Source: Alcaligenaceae bacterium (GTDB lineage Bacteria; Pseudomonadota; Gammaproteobacteria; Burkholderiales; Burkholderiaceae_B). Taken from it: a stretch of 64,000 bases of DNA. Below the pieces are notes generated by a model that did not search any database, had not been told where the DNA came from, and saw nothing but the letters and a program-made list of their open reading frames with translations. This document shows positions 40,752 through 52,037 of this stretch, piece after piece; position 1 is the stretch's first letter; the number at the start of each line of letters is the position of its first letter. Position numbers and translations under genes: made by a program. The stretch is from the NCBI GenBank assembly GCA_013416485.1, contig JACCEO010000003.1, positions 210,938 through 274,937 on the forward strand, read 5' to 3'.

Positions 40752-41603
40752 ATGTCCCATCTTATTCTCCAGTCACCCGTGCTCGTGCCGGATATCATAG
40801 AAAAAATCGCTGCTATCGTGCAGGCAGATGGCGTCCAAGAACTAGGCCCTACCGCGGTCCGCATACTGAATGCTGACGCTAGCGAAACCAGCACGGTGCA
40901 AGCTCTGTGCGCCAGCAACCGTATAGATTTTGCTTTTTTGGACCGTATTCAGTTGTTGCGCGACTGCAAAATTCTGGCTATGGATATGGACTCTACCCTG
41001 ATCAACATCGAGTGCATTGACGAAATCGCTGACATGGCAGGTCGCAAGGCACAAGTGGCCGCCATTACCGAAGCCGCCATGCGAGGCGAAATCACAGATT
41101 TCTCTGATAGCCTGACCCAACGGGTTGCCTTATTGGAAGGTGTACCAGCTAGTGCGCTAGAACAAGTCTACGATGAACGCTTACGCTTAAACCCAGGTGC
41201 TGAACGCTTGATCAGCACAGCCAAACAGCACGGTCTAAAAACCTTATTAGTGTCTGGGGGGTTTACGTTTTTTACCGAGCGCATGAAATCCAGGTTAGGG
41301 CTAGATGCTTGTCACGCCAACGTATTAGAAGTTAACAATGGCTTATTGACAGGTAAGGTAGTGGGCACCATTGTTGATTCCAAAGGTAAAGCATCACACC
41401 TGCAAGACCTGGCTAAGCAGCTAAATGCTACGCCAGAACAGATTATTACTGTAGGCGATGGTGCCAACGACCTAGACATGATGGCCCTGTCGCATTACTC
41501 AGTGGCCTACCGAGCCAAGCCTGTTGTGCAACAGCAGGCCCGCTATGCCTTGAACGTGAGCCCCTTGGATGCCATTATTAATTGGTTCAGACTAAGCCAC
41601 TGA
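40752..41603 (+). CDS. serB: Phosphoserine phosphatase
   Basis: SerB carries out the last step of serine synthesis. The 283-residue HAD-superfamily protein has a small N-terminal domain (about 1-70), the catalytic DMDSTLI motif (D78 and D80), SGGFTFF with the second HAD motif (about 175), and GDGANDLDMM (third/fourth motif). The start at 40752 fits the family. Its 3' end overlaps the DUF2818 gene on the other strand by 12 nt. Confidence 0.95.
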   Translation: MSHLILQSPVLVPDIIEKIAAIVQADGVQELGPTAVRILNADASETSTVQALCASNRIDFAFLDRIQLLRDCKILAMDMDSTLINIECIDEIADMAGRKAQVAAITEAAMRGEITDFSDSLTQRVALLEGVPASALEQVYDERLRLNPGAERLISTAKQHGLKTLLVSGGFTFFTERMKSRLGLDACHANVLEVNNGLLTGKVVGTIVDSKGKASHLQDLAKQLNATPEQIITVGDGANDLDMMALSHYSVAYRAKPVVQQQARYALNVSPLDAIINWFRLSH

Positions 41604-42149
41604 GGACTTAGGCTTGCGGGGTTTGGGATGGCGCATCAGGTAGCGATACACAAACCCCGGAAAACCCAACACCACAAACAGACTTAGGCTAATGGCGTAG
41701 AACTCCCATTTCTGGCTAAACATATTGCCCATGTTAAGTTCCAGCGCAAAACCCAAAGCGCCTGTCAGAAAATAAAACACCAGTAGTTCTATCAGACGTA
41801 CAAAAAACGTTTTCTGTATGCTGTGACCACGGTTACGCCAGCCTGAAAAAGCCAATAGTGCGGCCACCAGTAAGCCAGCGCCTAATACCTTCAACAAGAA
41901 TAAGCCAGTAGAAACTGGGTCAGAAGGTATGAAAAAAGCCTGGCCTATGATAAGAAACGCGTAGTAGCCTACAGCTAATAACAGTGCAAAAAATACCACC
42001 GACAACAGCAATTCGACTAGGACAGACCTACTAGGCTCGCCCGGCTGGGCCCAGGGCATCACCAAGAATGGACGCTGCACCAGGAAGGGTAGGTTAGACG
42101 TTATTAATGCCAGACCCACCACTACCCAGACTGCTAAAGTTTGATTCAT
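41592..42149 (-). CDS. DUF2818 membrane protein with internal insertion
   Basis: DUF2818 proteins follow nuoN in many betaproteobacteria and have no known function. Here residues 1-35 (SNLPFLVQRPF) and about 105-172 (RLIELLVFYFLTGALGFALE, then QKWEFYAISLSLFVVLGFPGFVYRYL, shown in parts) match the family, but between them lies an insert of about 70 residues with two hydrophobic helices (about 45-68 and 80-100). The product is 185 residues where I recall about 100 for the family. It follows nuoN by 4 bp and is surely cotranscribed with the complex I genes. Confidence 0.8.
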   Translation of the reverse strand: MNQTLAVWVVVGLALITSNLPFLVQRPFLVMPWAQPGEPSRSVLVELLLSVVFFALLLAVGYYAFLIIGQAFFIPSDPVSTGLFLLKVLGAGLLVAALLAFSGWRNRGHSIQKTFFVRLIELLVFYFLTGALGFALELNMGNMFSQKWEFYAISLSLFVVLGFPGFVYRYLMRHPKPRKPKSSVA

Positions 42150-42153
42150 ACGT

Positions 42154-43638
42154 TTAGAACGTTAATGAGGTTTCAATAACACGTACACACAATGCCATCA
42201 AACCACCAGGCAATATACCCAGACCTATGATCAGCAGACCATTAATGGACATCAGGCCATTAGTGACGACACCGTTATCAATAACTGCCACTTCGCCTTC
42301 TGGCTCATCGAAGTAAGCCATTTTGACCACACGCAGATAATAAAATGCGCCTATCAAAGAGAACATCACGGCGATCACGGCAATACTGACATAGCCTGCA
42401 CCTATCAGGGCCTGTAGTACCGCAAGCTTGGCGTAAAAGCCTGCCATAGGTGGTATACCTGCCAACGAGAACATGGACACCAACAACACACCAGCCAAGA
42501 TAGGATTACGACGATTCAAACCCTTAAGGTCTGAGATTTCTTCGCATTCAAAGCCACGGCGACTAAGCAGCAGGATTAAACCGAAGGTACTTAGCGTAGT
42601 CAGTACATAGATAACCATGTAGAACAACGCTGAGCCATAGGCCGATCCAGATACCACAGATTGACCATCAACGACGCCGGACAACAAGCCTAAGAAGACG
42701 AAGCCCATGTGTGAAATTGTCGAATAGGCCAACATGCGTTTGAAGTTAGTTTGGGCAATCGCCGCGAGATTACCTATCGCAAGCGACAACACCGCCAACA
42801 CCAGCAACATGGGCTGCCAATCCAAAGCCACACCATGTAAACCTTCTATCAGCAAGCGCAGCGTAATGACAAAGGCGGCAAACTTAGGTGCAGCACCTAA
42901 AATCAGAGTGACCGATGTCGGTGCGCCTTCGTATACATCAGGGGTCCACATATGGAACGGTGCAGCAGCCAATTTAAAGGCCAAGCCGGATACGATGAAC
43001 ACACCGCCAAACACCAAGGGCAAGCGCTCGGCTTTGCCATCGGCAATTACCGCAGCGATTTTAGACAGTTCTAGTTGGCCAGTTGCACCGTAAATCATGG
43101 ACAGACCGTACAACAACACCCCCGATGCCAAAGCGCCCAGCACAAAATACTTCATGGCCGCTTCAGTAGAGCGTAGGTGATCGCGACGCAGTGCAACCAA
43201 GGCATACAAGGCGAAAGACATGAGTTCCACGCCCAGGTAGACCGTCAGCATACTGCCTGCGGAAATCATGATCATTTGACCTAGCAACGCTAACAAGGTC
43301 AAAGAATAGATTTCACCACCATTGCCCATCATGTCGCGCACTTCTGAGTATTCACGCCCATAGATTAGGGTGACAGCAACGGCGATATACGACAGTACTT
43401 TTAAGAAGTGCGACAGTGAGTCAACCACATACAGACCGCCAAACGAGCTGCCTTGTACACCGTTACTCCATTGCACCAATGAAACAGCCGTCAAAATCAG
43501 TAAACTACCTATGCTAAGCGTAAACGTCAGGCGACGTGCCTGTGACTTACTAAAGGCATCTACTAACACAACGACCAAGGCGAGAATCAACAGCAGGATC
43601 TCGGGCGTAGCCAAAGCGAAATTAAAAGGATTTTGCAT
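42154..43638 (-). CDS. nuoN: NADH-quinone oxidoreductase subunit N
   Basis: NuoN is one of the three antiporter-like membrane subunits of complex I that pump protons. The 494-residue protein has about 14 hydrophobic segments, with the broken-helix proton channel region around [16 protein letters not shown] (residues about 127-142) and the [15 protein letters not shown] motif (about 305-320). Last of the 14 nuo genes, followed by the DUF2818 gene. Confidence 0.96.
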   Translation of the reverse strand: MQNPFNFALATPEILLLILALVVVLVDAFSKSQARRLTFTLSIGSLLILTAVSLVQWSNGVQGSSFGGLYVVDSLSHFLKVLSYIAVAVTLIYGREYSEVRDMMGNGGEIYSLTLLALLGQMIMISAGSMLTVYLGVELMSFALYALVALRRDHLRSTEAAMKYFVLGALASGVLLYGLSMIYGATGQLELSKIAAVIADGKAERLPLVFGGVFIVSGLAFKLAAAPFHMWTPDVYEGAPTSVTLILGAAPKFAAFVITLRLLIEGLHGVALDWQPMLLVLAVLSLAIGNLAAIAQTNFKRMLAYSTISHMGFVFLGLLSGVVDGQSVVSGSAYGSALFYMVIYVLTTLSTFGLILLLSRRGFECEEISDLKGLNRRNPILAGVLLVSMFSLAGIPPMAGFYAKLAVLQALIGAGYVSIAVIAVMFSLIGAFYYLRVVKMAYFDEPEGEVAVIDNGVVTNGLMSINGLLIIGLGILPGGLMALCVRVIETSLTF

Positions 43639-43650
43639 AATAGTTTCGGT

Positions 43651-45153
43651 CTACAGTTTCGAGATGGAGACGTGCTGCAACAACGCCTCAACGGACACGT
43701 GCATGACATCTGTAAACGGTTTTGGATAGATACCCATGAACAACACCATGATGGCCATCACACCCATGACAAAGAACTCACGTCCAGACAAGTCTGGCAT
43801 GGACCTGACCTTGTCGTTGGTGATGTCGCCGTAAGCGATACGTTTGAGCATCCAGAGCGAATACGACGCTGCGGTAATTAGCGCAGTAGCCGCCGCCAAC
43901 CCAACCCAGAAGTTGTACTGAACAGCACCCATGATGACAGTAAACTCACCCACAAAACCACTGGTTGCAGGCAAGCCACTATTGGCCATGGAGAACAACA
44001 CAAAAAATGTCACAAAGCGCGGCATGACGTTGATAACGCCACCGTAATCATCGATGCGGCGGGTATGCAAGCGTTCGTACAGTACGCCGATACACAGGAA
44101 CATGGCACCGGACACAAAACCGTGGGAAATCATCTGGACAATAGCGCCTTCCATACCTGCGGTATTGAAGATAAATAAACCCAAAGTGACATAACCCATG
44201 TGAGCTACTGACGAATACGCCACTAGCTTTTTCATGTCTTCTTGAACGATGGCGACCAGACCGATGTAAACAATCGCGATCAGCGATAAGCCAACCATGA
44301 TGCCGCCCAGACCTTGAGCCGCATCTGGCAGTATAGGTAGCGAGAAACGTATGAAACCATAAGCGCCCAGCTTCAGCATAATAGCTGCCAACACTACGGA
44401 ACCACCAGTAGGTGCTTCAACGTGTGCATCTGGCAACCAAGTATGCACTGGCCACATAGGTACTTTCACGGCAAACGCAGCAAACAGCGCAATAAACAAC
44501 AGCACCTGTGGCGTATAGCCCAAAGGCATTTGATGCCATGTCAAGATGTCGAATGAACCGCCTGACGCATGGTACATGTAAATAAACGCGACCAGGGTCA
44601 ACAGCGAGCCCATCAGGGTATACAAGAAAAACTTAAACGCGGCATATACCCGGTTTGGCCCCCCCCACACACCTATGATCAAGTACATGGGGATCAGGGT
44701 TGCTTCGAAGAAGACATAAAACAACATGCCATCCAGGGAAGCGAATACCCCTATCATCAACCCCGACAAGATCAGGAAAGCTGCCATATATTGGGCAATA
44801 CGACTGGTAATGATTTCCCAACCAGCGATAACCACTATGACAGTGATAAATGCAGTAAGCAATACAAACCACAAGGAGATGCCATCAATACCCAAAGAGT
44901 AATTGATAGCAAAAGATTCTATCCAAGGAGCTTTTTCAACAAACTGCATATCGGCTGTATTGGGATTAAAACCCGTATACAGAGGTATGGTCACTAACAA
45001 CCCTGCTAGTGAACCCACCAGCGACAGCACCCGAGTAAAACCAGGTTTGCTATCGCGACCCAACAGTAGTACCAACAGCCCTGCGATTATGGGTACAAAA
45101 ATCGCAAGCGTTAACCAAGGGAAAGTAGAAGACGCCATTTCGCTAGCCATCAC
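43651..45153 (-). CDS. nuoM: NADH-quinone oxidoreductase subunit M
   Basis: A 500-residue antiporter-like proton-pumping subunit of complex I. It has about 14 hydrophobic segments and the family motifs FFEATLIPMYLIIGVWGG (about 138-155), HTWLPDAHVEAPTGGSV with the channel lysine/histidine region (about 233-249) and YSSVAHMGYVTLGL. The start lies 4 nt before the nuoL stop. Confidence 0.96.
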   Translation of the reverse strand: MMASEMASSTFPWLTLAIFVPIIAGLLVLLLGRDSKPGFTRVLSLVGSLAGLLVTIPLYTGFNPNTADMQFVEKAPWIESFAINYSLGIDGISLWFVLLTAFITVIVVIAGWEIITSRIAQYMAAFLILSGLMIGVFASLDGMLFYVFFEATLIPMYLIIGVWGGPNRVYAAFKFFLYTLMGSLLTLVAFIYMYHASGGSFDILTWHQMPLGYTPQVLLFIALFAAFAVKVPMWPVHTWLPDAHVEAPTGGSVVLAAIMLKLGAYGFIRFSLPILPDAAQGLGGIMVGLSLIAIVYIGLVAIVQEDMKKLVAYSSVAHMGYVTLGLFIFNTAGMEGAIVQMISHGFVSGAMFLCIGVLYERLHTRRIDDYGGVINVMPRFVTFFVLFSMANSGLPATSGFVGEFTVIMGAVQYNFWVGLAAATALITAASYSLWMLKRIAYGDITNDKVRSMPDLSGREFFVMGVMAIMVLFMGIYPKPFTDVMHVSVEALLQHVSISKL

Positions 45154-47141
45154 AGAACCGTCAGCACAAAAAAGGTTAATAAAGCCATGATCCCAATGAT
45201 CATCGCAAAGGCGTAGTGATAGATGTAGCCCGACTGCAAGTGACGGCTAAACGCTGCCACCATGCCAACCACACGGGCGCTACCGTTGACCAACAGGCCA
45301 TCGATAATGCCGCTATCGCCCCCTTTCCAGAGTCCACGACCCAAGCAACGAGCACCACGCGCCAGGACTTGTTCGTTGAACCAGTCGGCATAGTACTTGT
45401 TATCAAGTATTTTATTGATGAACTTGAGTCGATCATGAATCGCTGCAGGTACACGTGGATTGATAACATAGCAATACCAAGCCACCACAAAGCCGGCAAC
45501 CATCAGCCAGAACGGTACGGTGCTAAAACCATGTAGGGCGTAAGCAACCCAGTTAGTCCAGTGGCTGGCCATGACTGCCATTGCGGGGTGAGCCAGGGCA
45601 ACGGTGATGACACCATCAAAGTAGCCATTGAACAACAAGGGATTAATGAACCAGGCGCCGGCAACAACCGAAGGAATGGCGAGTAATACCAGGGGCAAGG
45701 TAACCACCCACGGGGATTCTTTGGGTGCACCACCAACGTGGCCATGCGCATCCTTGGTATGAGCCGCTGTGCTGAAGCGCTCGCGACCATGAAACACCAA
45801 AAAGTAAACCCGGAATGAGTACAAGGAGGTTACAAAAACGCCTATCAGGGTTGCGTAGTAGGCAAAGCCTGAACCCCATACAGTAGCGGCCCCTGCAGCT
45901 TCAATGATGTGCTCTTTCGAGTAAAAACCGGAAAAGAACGGTGTACCCACTAAGGCCAAGGTACCCAACAAGAAGGTAATCCAGGTGATGGGCATGTATT
46001 TACGCAAACCGCCCATATTGCGGATGTCTTGGTCGTGATGCATACCAATAATGACAGAGCCAGCACCCAAGAACAGTAAGGCTTTAAAGAAAGCGTGAGT
46101 CATCAAATGGAAGATTGCGGCCGAATAGGCTGACGCACCCAGTGCGACTGTCATGTAGCCCAACTGCGACAGGGTTGAGTAGGCAATAACACGTTTGATG
46201 TCGCTTTGAACGATACCCAGGATACCCAAAAACAAAGCACCAATAGCCCCTATGATCATCATGAGCGACAAGGCGGTATCAGAGTGTTCGAATACAGGCG
46301 AAAAACGCGCGACCATGAAAATACCGGCAGTCACCATAGTCGCCGCGTGTATCAGGGCAGAAATCGGTGTAGGACCTTCCATGGAGTCAGGCAACCAGGT
46401 GTGCAAAGGCACCTGAGCCGACTTACCCATAGCACCAATAAACAGGGCGATACAAGCTACAGTCAGCAATTGCCAATCGGTACCAGGCAGTTTCAAGGCA
46501 GCTAACTTATCGGTTTGCTGGAAAATTTCGCTGTAATTCATGCTGCCGCTATAGGCGAACAACAAAGCGATGCCCAAAACAAAACCAAAGTCACCGACAC
46601 GGTTGACTAAAAAGGCCTTCATATTGGCAAATACAGCGGTAGAACGCGTATACCAGAAACCAATCAGCAAATATGACACCAGGCCCACTGCTTCCCAACC
46701 GAAGAACAATTGCATCATGTTGTTGGACATGACCAGCATCAGCATGGAGAAGGTAAACAGCGAGATATAGGAAAAGAAACGCTGGTAACCGGGGTCGTCA
46801 GCCATATACCCTATGGTGTAAATGTGCACCATTAGGGATACAGACGTAACCACCACCATCATTAACGCGGACAGGGAGTCAATTAGAAAACCGATTTCCA
46901 GTTTGGTAGTACCTATAACCGTCCAAGTGTAAACCGGGCCATTAAAGGTTATGCCATCTAGCACCTGCAACAACACGATCACAGAGCCGACGAAGGAAAT
47001 TAACACGCCAGCAATGGTGATCAAGTGAGAAGCGCGCCGCCCTATAGGACGACCCAGAAACCCTGTACCAAACAGGCCAGCCAACAAGGCCCCAACCAGG
47101 GGCGCAAGAGCAATTAATAGATAAAGACTTGGTGAGTTCAT
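45150..47141 (-). CDS. nuoL: NADH-quinone oxidoreductase subunit L
   Basis: The distal proton-pumping subunit of complex I, 663 residues, with about 16 hydrophobic segments and the long lateral helix near the C-terminus. Motifs: FFGWEAVGLVSYLLIGFWY (about 140-158), HTWLPDSMEGPTPISALIHAATMVTAG (parts, about 245-270) and YSTLSQLGYMTVALG. ATG at 47141 (MNSPSLYLLIALAPL) fits the family better than the upstream 47177, which would overlap nuoK. It overlaps nuoM by 4 nt. Confidence 0.95.
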   Translation of the reverse strand: MNSPSLYLLIALAPLVGALLAGLFGTGFLGRPIGRRASHLITIAGVLISFVGSVIVLLQVLDGITFNGPVYTWTVIGTTKLEIGFLIDSLSALMMVVVTSVSLMVHIYTIGYMADDPGYQRFFSYISLFTFSMLMLVMSNNMMQLFFGWEAVGLVSYLLIGFWYTRSTAVFANMKAFLVNRVGDFGFVLGIALLFAYSGSMNYSEIFQQTDKLAALKLPGTDWQLLTVACIALFIGAMGKSAQVPLHTWLPDSMEGPTPISALIHAATMVTAGIFMVARFSPVFEHSDTALSLMMIIGAIGALFLGILGIVQSDIKRVIAYSTLSQLGYMTVALGASAYSAAIFHLMTHAFFKALLFLGAGSVIIGMHHDQDIRNMGGLRKYMPITWITFLLGTLALVGTPFFSGFYSKEHIIEAAGAATVWGSGFAYYATLIGVFVTSLYSFRVYFLVFHGRERFSTAAHTKDAHGHVGGAPKESPWVVTLPLVLLAIPSVVAGAWFINPLLFNGYFDGVITVALAHPAMAVMASHWTNWVAYALHGFSTVPFWLMVAGFVVAWYCYVINPRVPAAIHDRLKFINKILDNKYYADWFNEQVLARGARCLGRGLWKGGDSGIIDGLLVNGSARVVGMVAAFSRHLQSGYIYHYAFAMIIGIMALLTFFVLTVL

Positions 47142-47157
47142 AGTGTGTGCAATCCCA

Positions 47158-47469
47158 TCAACCCTTGAGTTGGTCAAGGTCTTCGACGTTGATCGTATTC
47201 AGGTTGCGGAACAGCAACACCAAAATCGCCAGACCAATAGCTGCTTCGGCAGCAGCCACCGTTAATACAAAAAACACAAACACCTGACCGGAGATGTCGC
47301 CGAACCAGGTAGAAAATGCCACAAAGTTCATGTTGGCGGCCAGCAAGATAAGCTCGACGGACATCAACAACACGATCAGATTGCGCCGATTCAGAAAGAA
47401 CCCAAAGATTCCTATGGTGAATACTATGGCGGCTAGGACGAGATAATGAGCAAGTGACAATGTCATCAT
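47158..47469 (-). CDS. nuoK: NADH-quinone oxidoreductase subunit K
   Basis: A 103-residue membrane subunit of complex I with three transmembrane helices. It carries the two buried glutamates of the proton path in helices 2 and 3 (in [15 protein letters not shown] and [14 protein letters not shown]), and ends [10 protein letters not shown] as in other betaproteobacteria. ATG codons at 47469 and 47466 both overlap the nuoJ stop; the first is used here. Confidence 0.95.
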   Translation of the reverse strand: MMTLSLAHYLVLAAIVFTIGIFGFFLNRRNLIVLLMSVELILLAANMNFVAFSTWFGDISGQVFVFFVLTVAAAEAAIGLAILVLLFRNLNTINVEDLDQLKG

Positions 47470-48095
47470 TTTGAGTTCTCCGCGGCATCGCCCTTGGGCT
47501 GCGTTTCGGTTTGTGACGCGATATTAACCATGCGCAGACGATCCTGAGCACGCACTCTGACTTGTTCGGAAGGACGATTGACTTTGACGTCTGTGCGATG
47601 ACGTAGTGTCAAAGCAATGGCCGCTATCATGCCGACCAACAATACGATGCCGCCAATTTCTACCGCCAGAACATAATCGGTGTACATGGCGACACCCAAG
47701 TCCAGGGTGTTGTCATAGTCATCAGCAACAGCCGCTGGTGCGCCGGAATCGAACCAGCTACGCACCAATACAAATGCCATTTCCAGAACCATAATGGCCC
47801 CGATGATCAGTCCCATAGGCAGATAGGTTTTCATGCCGCCTTTAAGAACTTCCATGCGTACGTCCAGCATCATGACCACAAACAGGAACATGACCATGAC
47901 GGCGCCCACATACACTAGCACCAGCAACAAGGACAGGAATTCAGCGCCTTGCAGCATCCATATCATGGAGGCTGTAAAAAACACCAAGATTAGATGCAAT
48001 ACAGCGGTAACCGGGCTGGTGGCAGTAACAACGCGAAACGCTGCCACCACCAAAACCAGACCTAGCAAATAAAACAATACAGTAGTAAAAATCAT
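47466..48095 (-). CDS. nuoJ: NADH-quinone oxidoreductase subunit J
   Basis: A 209-residue membrane subunit with five hydrophobic helices. The conserved [21 protein letters not shown] segment (helix 3 with a pi-bulge in structures of the family) is near residues 58-77. [12 protein letters not shown] at 48095 is chosen over 48149, which would overlap nuoI and adds non-family residues. The stop overlaps the nuoK start. Confidence 0.93.
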   Translation of the reverse strand: MIFTTVLFYLLGLVLVVAAFRVVTATSPVTAVLHLILVFFTASMIWMLQGAEFLSLLLVLVYVGAVMVMFLFVVMMLDVRMEVLKGGMKTYLPMGLIIGAIMVLEMAFVLVRSWFDSGAPAAVADDYDNTLDLGVAMYTDYVLAVEIGGIVLLVGMIAAIALTLRHRTDVKVNRPSEQVRVRAQDRLRMVNIASQTETQPKGDAAENSK

Positions 48096-48111
48096 AGGAT
48101 AGGTCCGGGCA

Positions 48112-48600
48112 TCAACGATAAGGAGCGTCTTCGGCTCGACGACGCGCAATTTCAGGTTCGTAACGATCGCCTATCGCCAAAAGCATATCTTTTGTGTAGT
48201 ACAGGTCGCCACGCTTTTCCCCGTGGTATTCGTAAATGTGCGTCTCGACGATGGAATCGACAGGACAGCTTTCTTCGCAGAAGCCACAGAATATGCACTT
48301 AGCCAGATCGATGTCGTAGCGGGTAGTACGTCGAGTACCGTCCTCGCGCTCGGCCGACTCAATGGTGATGGCCATAGCCGGACAAACCGCTTCGCACAGT
48401 TTGCACGCAATACAGCGCTCTTCACCGTTAGAGTAACGGCGCAAGGCATGCAGACCACGAAATCGCGGCGAGGCCGGTGTTTTTTCCTGAGGATAACGCA
48501 AGGTTATTTTGCGCTTGAAAAAATACTTGCCAGTAAGGCGCATACCTTTCAACATTTCGGTCAGCATTAAGCTACCGAAGAAATCTTTAATTGCTTCCAT
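48112..48600 (-). CDS. nuoI: NADH-quinone oxidoreductase subunit I
   Basis: The 162-residue TYKY-type subunit in the peripheral arm of complex I. It binds two [4Fe-4S] clusters (N6a, N6b) through C63-C66-C69 with C112 and C102-C105-C108 with C73. An N-terminal amphipathic stretch (1-40) lies against the membrane. Located 17 bp after nuoH. Confidence 0.97.
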   Translation of the reverse strand: MEAIKDFFGSLMLTEMLKGMRLTGKYFFKRKITLRYPQEKTPASPRFRGLHALRRYSNGEERCIACKLCEAVCPAMAITIESAEREDGTRRTTRYDIDLAKCIFCGFCEESCPVDSIVETHIYEYHGEKRGDLYYTKDMLLAIGDRYEPEIARRRAEDAPYR

Positions 48601-48617
48601 AATTCAGCCCCTGTGCC

Positions 48618-49694
48618 CTAGTGCCATATATTCCAGGGCGTTTGCATCCAAATCGCCACCAGCAACAGCCATGCGCCAGTTAACGGGATAAACACCTTCC
48701 AGCCCAGACGCATGATCTGGTCGTAACGGTAACGCGGGAATGTGGCGCGGAACCAGACAAACATCGAAATTACCACAAAGGTTTTCAGCCCCAGCCATAG
48801 CCAACCTGGTACCCAAGTGAAAGGCGCGATATCCAGAGGCGGCATCCACCCGCCCAAGAACATGATAGAGGCCAAAGCCGATAAAAATATCATGTTGGCG
48901 TATTCGCCCAGGAAGAACAGCGCAAAACCCATACCTGAGTATTCCACCATGTGGCCACCGACAATTTCGGATTCGCCTTCTACCACGTCAAAAGGGTGAC
49001 GGTTGGTTTCAGCGACAGCGGAAATCACGTAGATAATAAACAGAGGGAACAGTGGTAACCAGTTCCAGGACATAAAGGTAATGCCCTTGTCTGCGAACCA
49101 ACCCATGCCTTGACCTTGAACGATACCGCTAATGTTCAAGGTGCCCGACACCAGCAGTACAGTCACCAGTACAAAGCCAATAGCTAGCTCATAGGAGAGC
49201 ATTTGGGCTGCAGCACGCAAAGCACCTAGAAAAGCGTACTTGGAGTTAGAGGCCCAGCCAGCCACGATCACGCCATAAACACCTAACGATGTAATGGCCA
49301 TCACGAACAGCAAGCCTGCATTGACGTTAGCCAATACCAATTCCGGACCAAAAGGTATAACGGCCCAGGCTGCCAATGCTGGCATCAGCGTAACCACTGG
49401 TGCCAGTATATACAGAACCTTATTGGCTTCGCTAGGAACGATAACTTCTTTAGTGAGCAGCTTGAACACGTCTGCAAAAGGCTGTAACAAGCCCCTATAG
49501 CCCACACGGTTAGGACCCAAGCGCACGTGCATGAAACCTATCATTTTGCGTTCCCAGTACGTCATGTAGGCAACACACAAAATAATAGGTACAGCAATCA
49601 CGATGATTTTAATCAGCGTCCAAACCAACAACCACAATGCCGGCCCTAGCAGGTCGACACCATAGCTTTGAATAATAGCCAGGTAATTTTCCAT
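48618..49694 (-). CDS. nuoH: NADH-quinone oxidoreductase subunit H
   Basis: A 358-residue membrane subunit with eight helices that forms most of the quinone-entry chamber at the junction of the two arms. Family motifs: [19 protein letters not shown] (about 48-66), [18 protein letters not shown] (about 223-240) and the [12 protein letters not shown] segment near the end. Its start is directly adjacent to the nuoG stop. Confidence 0.97.
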   Translation of the reverse strand: MENYLAIIQSYGVDLLGPALWLLVWTLIKIIVIAVPIILCVAYMTYWERKMIGFMHVRLGPNRVGYRGLLQPFADVFKLLTKEVIVPSEANKVLYILAPVVTLMPALAAWAVIPFGPELVLANVNAGLLFVMAITSLGVYGVIVAGWASNSKYAFLGALRAAAQMLSYELAIGFVLVTVLLVSGTLNISGIVQGQGMGWFADKGITFMSWNWLPLFPLFIIYVISAVAETNRHPFDVVEGESEIVGGHMVEYSGMGFALFFLGEYANMIFLSALASIMFLGGWMPPLDIAPFTWVPGWLWLGLKTFVVISMFVWFRATFPRYRYDQIMRLGWKVFIPLTGAWLLLVAIWMQTPWNIWH

Positions 49695-52022
49695 TTAGAC
49701 ACGCTCCAGTGTTAGCGAACCTGCGCTAGCGCCTAGATCCAAAGTTTCATTGAATGCCGTAGAGACACGTACACACTGATCCGCTACGGTATCGTCGGCC
49801 ACCACAGTCAAGGTCACTTGACCCTGTGCCGAAGCCACATTGACCAGATCACCCGACTGTATGTTCAATCCAGCCAAAGTGACTGTAGAAGCATGTGCCT
49901 GTGGCAAACGTGATGCCGTTGTGGCTTGCAATGCTTCCGAGCGCCTGACGATGGCGTCCACCCTGTAAATAGGTACATCAGCAATGCGTTCCAGGCCATT
50001 TACTTCAGGCGAAATACCAACTTGACCAGTGATCTGGTTGGACAAACGCCCTTCTATGCCACCTTCCAAAACCGCATCGCGTACAGATTCCGAGCTTTCG
50101 TCCTCGAAACCTTGCAATTGAAATAAGTTACCCAATACACGTAACACTTTCCATGCAGGTCGAGTATCGCCCAGCGGTGCGGTGGAGCCCTTAAAGCTTT
50201 GTGCCGTACCTTGGGCATTCACAAACGTACCCGAGGTTTCTGTAAAGGGAGAAACCGGCAACATGACGTCAGCCCAATCTTGGGCGGCAGTGCGATAAGA
50301 GGTTAGTGCTACCACCAAACCAGCGTCTTTAAGTACTTGAACAGCGCGCGCGCCATTCGGTGTATCCATAGAGGGTTCAGCATGCAGGACCAGGTAGGCC
50401 TTCAGGCTTTGATCCAACATTTGTTGAGCGTTCAGCCCACCTACGCCAGGCGTAGCACCTGCCAAATACCCACCAACGGTATTACCGCCGTCAGTCAGGA
50501 AACCAAAAGTTGCCTTGGTTGTTAGTGCCAACGCGGATGCATTGCTTACGATCAGACTGGCCAGGGGTGAGTGTACGGCTTGGTTACCCAGTAAGATGGC
50601 AACCTTTTCACCGGAAGCCAAGCTGGCAGCAATCGCTTGAGCAGCATCGCTAGCCTGTATACCTGCCAAGGCCTCTGCTGTCGACTTACCTTCTGCAGCT
50701 CCGGCCACGACCAGCACTTCAGCCAAGGCATTAGCCAACTGGCTAGGAGCAACCGTCATGCGGGCATGGACAGGGAATAAGGGATCGTCAGCGACAGAAC
50801 CAATAAAGGATATTTGTGTACCGTGCTTAGCAGCCTGACGCAAACGTTGTGCCATTAAAGGCTGTTCCTGGCGTAGGAAAGAACCTACCACCAAGACGCG
50901 ATCCAATTGGTTCAGTTCTGCGATGGGCATACCCAGCCAAGGTGCACCGTTCAGTGACTGACTAAATGCAGGGTCAGCTTGACGTAGACGGAAGTCCACG
51001 TTTTCCGAACCTAAAGCGCGGGTCAAACGTGCCAACAAGGCCAGCTCTTCGGTAGTCGCCAAAGGACTGCCGATAGCACCTATGTGCTCAGGACCAGCTT
51101 GTTCACGTACGGTGTTCAGGCCATCGACCACCACTTGTAGCGCATCGCTCCAGGAGGCTTCACGCCATTCACCATCCGTGCCTTTGATCATGGGATGGGT
51201 TAAACGATCACTAGCGCTTAGGCCTTCATAGGCGAAACGGTCGCGGTCGGATATCCAGCATTCGTTGATGTCATCGTTTTCGTACGGCACCACACGCATG
51301 ACCTGATCGTTTTTAACTTGAACCACCAGGTTAGCGCCCAAGCTATCATGCGGGCTAACTGTACGACGACGAGCCAGCTCCCATGTACGGGCACTTAGAT
51401 GGTAAGGCTTGGATAACAAAGCACCCACAGGACAGATGTCTATCATGTTGCCGGATAGTTCCGACTCAACGGCTTCGCCAACAAACGTGGTGATTTCGGA
51501 AAACTCACCGCGTTGGATTAGGCCAATTTCTTTGATACCACCGATTTCCTCGCCAAAACGAACACAGCGTGTGCAATGTATACAACGCTGCATGTGTTCA
51601 GCAGAAATCAAGGGACCCATAGGCTTGGCTGCCACGACACGTTTCGTTTCCTGATAACGCGACGCCGAAGCACCATAGCCCACAGCCAGATCCTGCAATT
51701 GACACTCGCCACCCTGGTCGCACACGGGACAATCTAGGGGGTGATTAATCAGCAGGAATTCCATGACGCTTTTTTGAGCAGCCACGGCTTTATCAGAACG
51801 GGTATGCACAACCATGCCATTAGTGACTGGGGTTGCACAAGCTGGCAGCGCCTTAGGGGCTTTTTCGACCTCAACCAGGCACATGCGGCAGTTGGCTGCT
51901 ATTGACAATTTCTTGTGATAGCAAAAATGGGGCACATAGACGCCCAACCGTTGAGCAGCTTGGATAACCATGCTGCCTTCAGGGGCTTCTACTTTAATGC
52001 CGTCGATGGTAAGTTCAACCAT
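49695..52022 (-). CDS. nuoG: NADH-quinone oxidoreductase subunit G
   Basis: The 775-residue iron-sulfur subunit. N-terminal [2Fe-2S] site C34, C45, C48, C62; histidine-ligated N5 site H94, C98, C101, C107; N4-type site C147, C150, C153, C197; then a molybdopterin-oxidoreductase-like domain without a cofactor (about 220-690). The additional N7 ligand set of some species is not evident. It lies 15 bp after nuoF. Confidence 0.97.
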   Translation of the reverse strand: MVELTIDGIKVEAPEGSMVIQAAQRLGVYVPHFCYHKKLSIAANCRMCLVEVEKAPKALPACATPVTNGMVVHTRSDKAVAAQKSVMEFLLINHPLDCPVCDQGGECQLQDLAVGYGASASRYQETKRVVAAKPMGPLISAEHMQRCIHCTRCVRFGEEIGGIKEIGLIQRGEFSEITTFVGEAVESELSGNMIDICPVGALLSKPYHLSARTWELARRRTVSPHDSLGANLVVQVKNDQVMRVVPYENDDINECWISDRDRFAYEGLSASDRLTHPMIKGTDGEWREASWSDALQVVVDGLNTVREQAGPEHIGAIGSPLATTEELALLARLTRALGSENVDFRLRQADPAFSQSLNGAPWLGMPIAELNQLDRVLVVGSFLRQEQPLMAQRLRQAAKHGTQISFIGSVADDPLFPVHARMTVAPSQLANALAEVLVVAGAAEGKSTAEALAGIQASDAAQAIAASLASGEKVAILLGNQAVHSPLASLIVSNASALALTTKATFGFLTDGGNTVGGYLAGATPGVGGLNAQQMLDQSLKAYLVLHAEPSMDTPNGARAVQVLKDAGLVVALTSYRTAAQDWADVMLPVSPFTETSGTFVNAQGTAQSFKGSTAPLGDTRPAWKVLRVLGNLFQLQGFEDESSESVRDAVLEGGIEGRLSNQITGQVGISPEVNGLERIADVPIYRVDAIVRRSEALQATTASRLPQAHASTVTLAGLNIQSGDLVNVASAQGQVTLTVVADDTVADQCVRVSTAFNETLDLGASAGSLTLERV

Positions 52023-52037
52023 TAGCGTACCTTAGGC

